From a virus, in IMG/VR virus record IMGVR_UViG_3300040806_001781, positions 1 through 28,891 of that record: 28,891 nucleotides of DNA. The stretch is one strand, 5' to 3'. Position 1 is the stretch's first letter. Every line of letters begins with the position of its first letter. The position numbers and the translations under genes were made by a program. The notes beneath the pieces are model-generated. The model did no database searches. It was not told the origin of the DNA and was given only the letters and a program-made list of their open reading frames with translations. Positions 23,481 through 28,891 of this stretch are shown here, in pieces.

Positions 23481-24114
23481 TATGATTATTATAACTTCTT
23501 ACAACTAAATTTGCAAATTCTTTTTTCATATTTCCAATCATACAGTGTGCAATAAGATGAATTCTTGGAATATTAGAATTATTTTGAACAGAATGATTTT
23601 TAGTAATGTTTACTATAAACGATTTACCTTCTGCCCACGGCACTCTTTTACCGCCTATATGCATAGTGCATCCTTGCGGATGTGTAATTGCAATATTAAT
23701 AGGCACAATGAATGGATCGTCCATTAGCTTAATTTCTGTATTTGAAAAGCCTCCCGGAGCATCGTTATGTTCGCCAACCCAACCACTAGGTTCTAGTTCC
23801 ATAAATCTAATACGTCCAAATCGTTCGCTTGGAAATTGTTTCCAAAAAGAAGTAATTGTTGGAGTTAAGTCGCTTAGTTCTGTCCAATCAAATACAGCAT
23901 TTTCTGAAAACGCTGTTTTTGTTACACCTTGACCGTGTATAGCACAACTACGCCAACCTTTATGATTTTCGTCTTTTCTGTGTCCTACCATAAATTCTCT
24001 AGCAATTTCAGCTTCTTGTTTCCAAGCAAATAAATCAATATCTAAATCCAACTCTATCCATCCGATATCTTTTTGTAATATTTCTTCTGCTTGTTCTATC
24101 ACACTCATATACAT
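23473..24114 (-). CDS. Aspartyl/asparaginyl beta-hydroxylase-like 2OG-Fe(II) oxygenase
   Basis: A 213-residue protein. RIRFMELEPSGWVGEHNDAP gives His116/Asp118, KNHSVQN gives the distal His174, and IPRIHLIAH gives Arg184 as the 2-oxoglutarate ligand. Among the seven oxygenase-like proteins here this is one of the best matches to the aspartyl/asparaginyl hydroxylase family. The frame opens at TTG 24123, but ATG 24114 (or ATG 24108 two codons later) is the likely start; no strong ribosome site is present. First gene of the minus block carrying three radical SAM enzymes, it may hydroxylate the same substrate. Confidence 0.82.
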   Translation of the reverse strand: MYMSVIEQAEEILQKDIGWIELDLDIDLFAWKQEAEIAREFMVGHRKDENHKGWRSCAIHGQGVTKTAFSENAVFDWTELSDLTPTITSFWKQFPSERFGRIRFMELEPSGWVGEHNDAPGGFSNTEIKLMDDPFIVPINIAITHPQGCTMHIGGKRVPWAEGKSFIVNITKNHSVQNNSNIPRIHLIAHCMIGNMKKEFANLVVRSYNNHND

Positions 24115-24134
24115 ACTTAGCAATTAAATGCGTA

Positions 24135-24148
24135 CATAAATAATTATA
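24135..24148. promoter_or_regulatory. Candidate divergent promoter region
   Basis: Only 33 bases separate the divergent starts at 24114 and 24148. On the plus strand CATAAATA (24135-24142) is one base off the T4-late box and would start transcription at about 24148, the A of the ATG, giving a leaderless message; no ribosome site precedes that ATG. On the minus strand TATAAT lies at 24148-24143, about 29 bases before the oxygenase start. These short AT motifs could arise by chance; position is the main support. Confidence 0.4.
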
Positions 24149-24819
24149 TGGTAATAAAGACTAACATAAAGGTTGATAAAACGTTACTACAAGAATTAAG
24201 TTCTGTAAATGTCGATGTTGATTTTAAACTACCTGTAAATAAACCTAGCGGAGATTTCTTTTACGATCCTTGGGATATAAAAGAAGAATTTAAAGGGACT
24301 GTTTGGGAACGATTGTTAAATGTATTACCAAATAATATAGGCGAAGCACGATTAATTAAATTAACTCCTGGACAAGCATATAGATCACATGCTGACATTG
24401 ACGATAGATACCATTTTAATATTACAGGAGAGAAATCTTTCGTAATTTATACAGATCTTAATACAATATATCCACAAGAACAAACAGAGTATTGGTATGA
24501 AATGGATGCAGGTCCGGTTCACAGTGCAGTTAACACTGGTAGAGTAGACCGTATACAATTTGTAGTTAGAAAATTGTTATTAAAAAATTCACTAAAAAAT
24601 CCTATAACTATAAAAATTACATTACTAGAAGATGCACACGATTGGAGATATCAGTTTGATGCTATAACTAGTGTTTGGCTTAATAAAGCAAACAAAGAAG
24701 GCACTATTACAAATTTTAAATGGGACGGCGAACAAGTACAATTTGACATTGAAGAAAATTGTATTAATGACTTAAAAGCAAATTTAGCAAGGATATTTAA
24801 TGTTGAAATTATACGGTAA
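24148..24819 (+). CDS. 2OG-Fe(II) oxygenase-like protein
   Basis: A 223-residue protein. ARLIKLTPGQAYRSHADIDD gives His81/Asp83, GPVHSAVN gives the distal His125, and GRVDRIQF supplies Arg135 (or Arg132). The first 150 residues hold the hydroxylase-like core. The remaining 70 residues are an extra C-terminal domain of unknown role (starting KNPITIKITLLED). No Shine-Dalgarno sequence lies before the ATG. It overlaps the next oxygenase gene by 20 bases, so the two oxygenases should be produced together. Confidence 0.75.
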   Translation: MVIKTNIKVDKTLLQELSSVNVDVDFKLPVNKPSGDFFYDPWDIKEEFKGTVWERLLNVLPNNIGEARLIKLTPGQAYRSHADIDDRYHFNITGEKSFVIYTDLNTIYPQEQTEYWYEMDAGPVHSAVNTGRVDRIQFVVRKLLLKNSLKNPITIKITLLEDAHDWRYQFDAITSVWLNKANKEGTITNFKWDGEQVQFDIEENCINDLKANLARIFNVEIIR

Positions 24820-25342
24820 TATTAATAGTCTAATAGACTGTGACTTTTTAATTAAGCAATGTATGACGCATACAGTAGAGACCTATGTTGGCCATATGGA
24901 ACAGCCTAAAGATAGTCCGTATTACGATGAATACATTAAACAACATACTGCTGCACTCGAAGCTGGTTATAATGAAAGTGTAGAATTTAGACATTATTAT
25001 CCAGTATTACACTTTAGTGAATCTGTAACTAAAGAATTTGAAAAGTTTACAAACACAAAACATTTACTAAGTTTTGTAAGTGAAATACGTCCTGGCAAGT
25101 GTGCGCCCTGGCATTCAGATATTAATCCTTGGTTAGATGATTATCCTAATGGAGAGTTTGTTAGATATGTTTGTTTCATAGACAAGCCTAAACACGGTCA
25201 AGCATTTATGATTGAAGATACTTGCTTCTACTTAGAAGAACAGGGCAATGTATACCAATATCCTTCTTTAGATTCCTTTCATGCAGGGTTTAATGCAGGA
25301 TTAGAAACTAAATTTTTATATACATACACAGGAATTTTATGA
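24800..25342 (+). CDS. 2OG-Fe(II) oxygenase-like protein with Lys in place of the usual Arg
   Basis: A 180-residue protein. FVSEIRPGKCAPWHSD gives His105/Asp107 and SFHAGFN gives the distal His161. Ten residues later, where Arg usually binds the 2-oxoglutarate C5 carboxylate, the sequence has ETKFLY, so Lys171 probably does this. It may be a variant cosubstrate site. AAGGA lies six bases before the ATG, well inside the upstream gene. Its stop overlaps the next start (ATGA). The substrate is unknown. Confidence 0.75.
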   Translation: MLKLYGNINSLIDCDFLIKQCMTHTVETYVGHMEQPKDSPYYDEYIKQHTAALEAGYNESVEFRHYYPVLHFSESVTKEFEKFTNTKHLLSFVSEIRPGKCAPWHSDINPWLDDYPNGEFVRYVCFIDKPKHGQAFMIEDTCFYLEEQGNVYQYPSLDSFHAGFNAGLETKFLYTYTGIL

Positions 25343-26115
25343 TTATACTTTTAGGAACTAGTCATACTAGAGGCGGCCATATTTCTAAAGGTAACGATAC
25401 TGAGCCACATCCTAGTACATTTTTACATAACTTGTTAGCAGAAACATTAGAGACTAGTGTTATTAATATGGCACAGCCGGGAACTGGTGCAGAAACATAT
25501 GTAGACGACTTTGTGTATGCTTGTAAACACTATACGCCTAAACTGTTTTTAGTTGAGTGTGCTGCTGATCGCAGCGGAATGAACTTTTGGTTTCCAACAA
25601 ATAAAATTACCAATGAAGGATACAAAGATTGGTTTGCACAAGGTATAAATGGAACTAAAGATTACACTTATAGCAAAATATTCCAAGAATCTAGAGTACA
25701 GGCTTTAGTAAACCAAGTTCAAGATCATCAACTTGAAAAATTTAAAAATTCAAAATTACAAGCACACAGTCTTAAAAAATTATTAAAAGAATATGTAAAT
25801 CTCATACCATATAATTACAATCAAGACATTATTAGATTGCGTACAGAAAAGATTTATAATACACTTGAAACATTAAGCGAACTTGTTAATGTACCAATTT
25901 TATATTATAGATACTGGAATGTAGAAAATCCTTATGTAGAAAACTTTACTAAAAGTTTAGGAAATAGATTACTGTCAGAATACGTGTTTGATTGGGCAAA
26001 AGAAAAATTAAACGGTAATCATCTTGCAGATAGTATACACTTAAATCCAGAAGCAGATACGCTTTTAGTTAACGAACTGTTAGCGCCTTTTATTAGTAAC
26101 TATCTAAATGGTTAA
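25339..26115 (+). CDS. SGNH hydrolase-like protein
   Basis: A 258-residue protein. LLGTSHTRGGH (4-14) is block I with nucleophile Ser8, INMAQPGTGAETY is block II with the oxyanion Gly, LVECAADRS sits where block III would be, and ADSIHLNPEAD (230-240) is block V with Asp231 and His234. It probably acts as an esterase or acyl transferase. It differs from the 4490 protein in length and block V form (DxxH versus DxHP), so the two are not simple duplicates. The 3' end overlaps the opposing gene by 23 bases tail to tail. Confidence 0.75.
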   Translation: MIILLGTSHTRGGHISKGNDTEPHPSTFLHNLLAETLETSVINMAQPGTGAETYVDDFVYACKHYTPKLFLVECAADRSGMNFWFPTNKITNEGYKDWFAQGINGTKDYTYSKIFQESRVQALVNQVQDHQLEKFKNSKLQAHSLKKLLKEYVNLIPYNYNQDIIRLRTEKIYNTLETLSELVNVPILYYRYWNVENPYVENFTKSLGNRLLSEYVFDWAKEKLNGNHLADSIHLNPEADTLLVNELLAPFISNYLNG

Positions 26116-26905
26116 TACCCAATTGTGTACGAAATTCATCTGTAAACTTTCCATCAATCCTTAGAGAATAGCTTTGTTCAATAATTTTGTCGCCGCCGTG
26201 CCAGTCTTGATCATTCCACCATGCTGCTCTTGAATTAATGTAAGTTTTATTTTGTGTATCTGGATCCCAAATATAAAAAGGTTTTTTAGTATTAGGACGT
26301 ATATGAATAAATTCATTTCTGTGTGGACTGTATTGGTTATCGTCCCAAACACCGTTATGTTGTCCTAAGTCTCTGTGTTCAAAAGGATAACCGTCGTGTT
26401 CGCAAAAGAATACAATAACACGACCAATATGTTCAAAGATATTGTTGTCAATCATGTCTTGTACCCAGTTTACAGTTTGTGGGAAAAAGCGAGACTCCTC
26501 AGTTGGCTTACGCTCTTTAGTTCTGTCATCCCAATTACCTTCTTCCCACAAAAAGTAATATACATAAGGATCATATGCTCCTAGTGCAATCTTTAAAAAT
26601 CTAGTAAACTTGTTTCTGCTTTTATAGTCTTTAATATTAGTATACAAGTCCCAGCCTGCTTGCTTAATAGGATCGTCGTCTGGTAATGCTAGGTATTCGT
26701 CTAATGCATCAAAGATTGGTTTCCAATGATGTCTGTAGCTCATTTGCTCAAACTTAAACCCTGGCTTCATCCAAGTACCTTCTTTAGCAAATTCTCTTGC
26801 TTCTGCAAACCCGCGAAAAAGTTCAGGTTGTAGTTTATCAAATGTATCCATGTCTAGATACTTTTCTAAATTAAAGTACGGTGTGCCACCAATTCCTCTA
26901 AGCAT
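26093..26905 (-). CDS. 2OG-Fe(II) oxygenase-like protein
   Basis: A 270-residue protein. FEHRD gives His177/Asp179, DWHGG gives the distal His236, and YSLRIDG gives Arg249, a complete HxD...H...R set in the C-terminal third. The first 160 residues are a mostly helical extension with RHHW and YVYYFLWEE segments that I cannot assign. It overlaps the kinase-like gene by 8 bases (ATGCTTAG). Its substrate is unknown. It is the most divergent and longest oxygenase-like protein in the window. Confidence 0.65.
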   Translation of the reverse strand: MLRGIGGTPYFNLEKYLDMDTFDKLQPELFRGFAEAREFAKEGTWMKPGFKFEQMSYRHHWKPIFDALDEYLALPDDDPIKQAGWDLYTNIKDYKSRNKFTRFLKIALGAYDPYVYYFLWEEGNWDDRTKERKPTEESRFFPQTVNWVQDMIDNNIFEHIGRVIVFFCEHDGYPFEHRDLGQHNGVWDDNQYSPHRNEFIHIRPNTKKPFYIWDPDTQNKTYINSRAAWWNDQDWHGGDKIIEQSYSLRIDGKFTDEFRTQLGINHLDSY

Positions 26906-27578
26906 AAATCTTCAACGCCTTTCCTATAAACTCGTCTGAGTAGTTTGTTCTAAATGTATTTAAACAAAACAGTTGTAGTGTGTCTTGTTTTACGGGTTCG
27001 TCCCACGGAATCTGAAATAGTTCTAATGCTGCTTGCATTTGTTCTTGTCTGTCATGACTAAAGTGGCTTTGATAATCTTTTAGTGTAAGTTTACCTTCGT
27101 CTGCATGATGACAGAAAAAATGATTAATGCTTTTTAATTTACCATCAACAACAAAATAACTACTTGGATGTAAACTGTATTTGTATATACCTAGACTTTT
27201 ATATGCTTGTAAAATATTAAGCATTTGTTCTTGCCAATTTGAAACGATGTGAGAATAATCTTTTCCTGTACATCCTGCAAGTTCCCACATATCAGGACCA
27301 TTTATTTCTAAATAGATTTTCTTTTCACTTGTATCTAGCTCGTACTTTGGAACTAGATGCGGGTATTTTACAGACATAAGTGATAGATACTTAACTTCTC
27401 TATGAAATTTATCTTCCATAAGTTCGGGATCAACTACTTGATTTTTTCCTTTATGGTATTCAGTGTCGTTGCTAAACCACTGGCAAAACGTTTTTTGATC
27501 TTCGCTGATTAAACTAGTATAAACTAGATTATTTCTACATTGTCCTTTATCCGGAACGTTGTTGTAATAATAGTTCAT
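26898..27578 (-). CDS. Degenerate kinase-like protein (possible pseudokinase)
   Basis: A 226-residue protein that looks like the C-lobe and part of the N-lobe of a protein-kinase or lipopolysaccharide-kinase fold. REVKYLSLM (60-68) could be the alpha-C helix, IYLEINGPDMWEL (88-100) the hinge, and IYKYSLHPSSYFVVDGKLKS (131-150) the catalytic loop, followed by INHFF (151-155) where DFG is expected. The catalytic Asp and the metal-binding Asn/Asp are absent, so phosphotransfer is unlikely. It is flanked by two oxygenases with ATGA and 8-base overlaps, so it may be a binding or scaffold partner for them. Confidence 0.5.
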   Translation of the reverse strand: MNYYYNNVPDKGQCRNNLVYTSLISEDQKTFCQWFSNDTEYHKGKNQVVDPELMEDKFHREVKYLSLMSVKYPHLVPKYELDTSEKKIYLEINGPDMWELAGCTGKDYSHIVSNWQEQMLNILQAYKSLGIYKYSLHPSSYFVVDGKLKSINHFFCHHADEGKLTLKDYQSHFSHDRQEQMQAALELFQIPWDEPVKQDTLQLFCLNTFRTNYSDEFIGKALKIYA

Positions 27579-28195
27579 ATTTGTCCTTGTAAAAATAATA
27601 TTTTTTTGATATCGTTTCTTTTAATTCTAAAAACAATACCCACTCTATTTTCATTTGATCTATTAAATGTTGCATGTGGAATAATAGTATCTAGTATATA
27701 CGCACTACCGTCTGCTGGAAATGTGATAGTTTCTGTTCTGTCCGGATGATAAACTTCAAATACTGCGTCACTAGGCCAGTATATAGGAATATGTATAGTT
27801 ACTTCATCTTCTTGATCAGAATGCTTTGGAACTGTACCACCTGGTGGTTGTACAAATAACCCCCAACGTGTAGCATAAGGAATCTTTTCTTGTAATCGTA
27901 GAATAAAACCTTTTGCTAGTTCTGTATTCCTGTATTCGCAAAGCTCGTGTGTGCTAATGTTATAAGGAGGAGTTGGAACACTAATATCTACAATATTACT
28001 TTGGATTCCCCAACCCCATCCTAAATCTGCACCAGGAATGTTTAGCATACGATCTTGCCACTCAGACTTTATGTCATCTTTACACTTATCCCAAGACCAT
28101 TTTAACTGTTCATAGTTTTTTTCTAAGTCGTTATAATAGTCAATAAGCTCTTGATGATTTATATTAAATCCAAGTTTCTTATATAAAAAATCCAT
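27575..28195 (-). CDS. Aspartyl/asparaginyl hydroxylase-like 2OG-Fe(II) oxygenase
   Basis: A 206-residue protein. VQPPGGTVPKHSDQED gives His125/Asp127, IIPHATFN gives distal His174, and NENRVGIVFRI gives Arg184. Layout and spacing match the aspartyl/asparaginyl beta-hydroxylase family. An N-terminal helical stretch with several Trp (LKWSWDKCKDD and GWGWG) precedes the core. It begins one base inside the desaturase stop (TAATG) and ends in an ATGA overlap with the kinase-like gene. The substrate is unknown; hydroxylation of a peptide side chain or a lipid/sugar are both possible. Confidence 0.8.
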   Translation of the reverse strand: MDFLYKKLGFNINHQELIDYYNDLEKNYEQLKWSWDKCKDDIKSEWQDRMLNIPGADLGWGWGIQSNIVDISVPTPPYNISTHELCEYRNTELAKGFILRLQEKIPYATRWGLFVQPPGGTVPKHSDQEDEVTIHIPIYWPSDAVFEVYHPDRTETITFPADGSAYILDTIIPHATFNRSNENRVGIVFRIKRNDIKKILFLQGQI

Positions 28196-28891
28196 TAGTG
28201 TTTCTTAATGGCCCAAATAATCCAAGCATTAGGATCTAGTTCCCACCATTTCTCGCCTTGTTTCCAACGTCCAGGATATGCATGATGATTGTTATGCCAT
28301 CCTTCGCCTAGACTCATAAACCAGGCAAGCCAAGAGTTTTTAGAAGTATCCGGAGTATCATAGTTAGTATAACCCCATACATGACCAATAACAGTTAATG
28401 CACTAATTGCAAAATATGCACCACACGCAGGTACAGCATAAACAAAAATAACTAGCCACGGATCAATTGCAGCAAGCACGGCAATCCATGCGAAGATAGT
28501 TTTAAAATAATGTCTATGCAGGAACATTATCATAGGGTCTTTAAGTTCAGGCTTAATAAAGTTACGTGTAAACTTACTAGGCTTCCAGTTATAAAACCAA
28601 GCGTCCCATGCACCAATTTCGTGTGGATTATGCGGATCTTGCTCTTGGTCAGAATGTTTATGATGGAACCTGTGTAAACCTGCCCAACCTAGAATTGAAC
28701 CTACTGTAACAACAGTAGAAAAGAATCCTAATACATAATGCCAAAACTTATTTGTTTCAAACGCTCTGTGTGAAAAGTATCTGTGCAAGCCAACAGTCGT
28801 TCCTAGCATACCAATGCCAAGATAAGATGCAAGTGCTATCCAGAGATAGTTAGTGTCTAGATAACCTGTAAAAATTAAACCAAACCCTGCA
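28195..28891 (-). CDS. Membrane fatty-acid desaturase (delta-9 type), 5' end cut by window
   Basis: At least 231 codons. The frame stays open from the first ATG (28809) to the window edge, adding a hydrophobic 27-residue stretch (including LIFTGY and YLWIALAS) that continues a membrane helix, so the true start lies outside. The three histidine boxes of the acyl-CoA/lipid delta-9 desaturase family are present: HRYFSH, HRFHHKHSD and EGWHNNHHAYPG. Four membrane segments are expected, with two visible in the middle. It would introduce a double bond into membrane acyl chains, which suits adaptation of host membrane fluidity during infection. The stop overlaps the downstream oxygenase start (TAATG). 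Confidence 0.9.
   Translation of the reverse strand, partial: AGFGLIFTGYLDTNYLWIALASYLGIGMLGTTVGLHRYFSHRAFETNKFWHYVLGFFSTVVTVGSILGWAGLHRFHHKHSDQEQDPHNPHEIGAWDAWFYNWKPSKFTRNFIKPELKDPMIMFLHRHYFKTIFAWIAVLAAIDPWLVIFVYAVPACGAYFAISALTVIGHVWGYTNYDTPDTSKNSWLAWFMSLGEGWHNNHHAYPGRWKQGEKWWELDPNAWIIWAIKKH

Noticed and set aside
10224-24114. Classical RiPP cluster with precursor peptide gene
   Set aside because: No gap can hold a normal precursor and no leader-like ORF, RRE domain, protease or transporter is seen; only the 12-codon micro-ORF is a remote candidate.
1-28891. tRNA genes, CRISPR arrays, insertion sequences, attachment sites
   Set aside because: No cloverleaf, spaced direct repeats, transposase or integrase was found while reading the window; spacers are too short to hold them.

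Overview
The window is AT-rich (roughly one third G+C by eye) and densely packed. It holds 33 protein genes in six strand-alternating blocks, and the longest gap is about 50 bases. No tRNA, rRNA, CRISPR array or insertion sequence is visible. Neighbouring genes on the same strand mostly overlap by 4 bases (ATGA type) or 8 bases (for example ATGAATAA). The gene content is accessory: sugar-nucleotide enzymes, radical SAM enzymes, 2-oxoglutarate/Fe(II)-type oxygenases, SGNH hydrolases and a fatty-acid desaturase. With the T4-late-like TATAAATA box between two divergent genes, this best fits an accessory region of a marine T4-like myovirus (cyanophage or pelagiphage type). That is an inference: there are no structural or replication genes here, and a surface-polysaccharide island of a low-GC marine bacterium is the main alternative.

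Layout. (1) 1-7677, + strand: a surface-sugar block. It has a truncated glycosyltransferase-like gene, three extended SDR epimerase/dehydratases (two lack the catalytic Tyr), a small DUF4254-like protein, an SGNH hydrolase, an orphan thiamine-diphosphate pyrimidine domain, an HldE-like pair split into nucleotidyltransferase and PfkB kinase genes, a cupin and a mini HAD phosphatase. (2) 7709-11823, + strand: an 848-residue repeat protein ending in a glycosyltransferase-like domain, behind a consensus sigma70-like promoter placed so close that the mRNA may be leaderless; then a radical SAM enzyme and a methyltransferase. (3) 11818-14250, - strand: two 2OG-Fe(II) oxygenases and an N-terminal-twitch radical SAM enzyme. 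(4) 14300-18485, + strand: three radical SAM enzymes and a QueC-like PP-loop ATPase, with a 12-codon micro-ORF between the first two genes. (5) 18487-24114, - strand: a second QueC-like ATPase, three radical SAM enzymes, a two-domain unknown protein and an aspartyl/asparaginyl-hydroxylase-like protein. (6) 24148-26115, + strand: two more oxygenase-like proteins and an SGNH hydrolase. (7) 26093-28891, - strand: an oxygenase-like protein, a degenerate kinase-like protein, another oxygenase and a fatty-acid desaturase cut by the window edge.

The most striking content is the 10.2-28.2 kb stretch: eight radical SAM proteins of three architectures, two QueC-like ATPases, seven 2OG/Fe(II)-type oxygenases and one or two methyltransferases, with no known pathway assembled around them. 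The radical SAM enzymes and ATPases look like a multi-step carbon-centred and carboxylate-activating modification system. Its substrate (peptide, sugar or nucleotide) cannot be read from the sequence. The sugar block on the left suggests that glycan or virion decoration is one possible setting.
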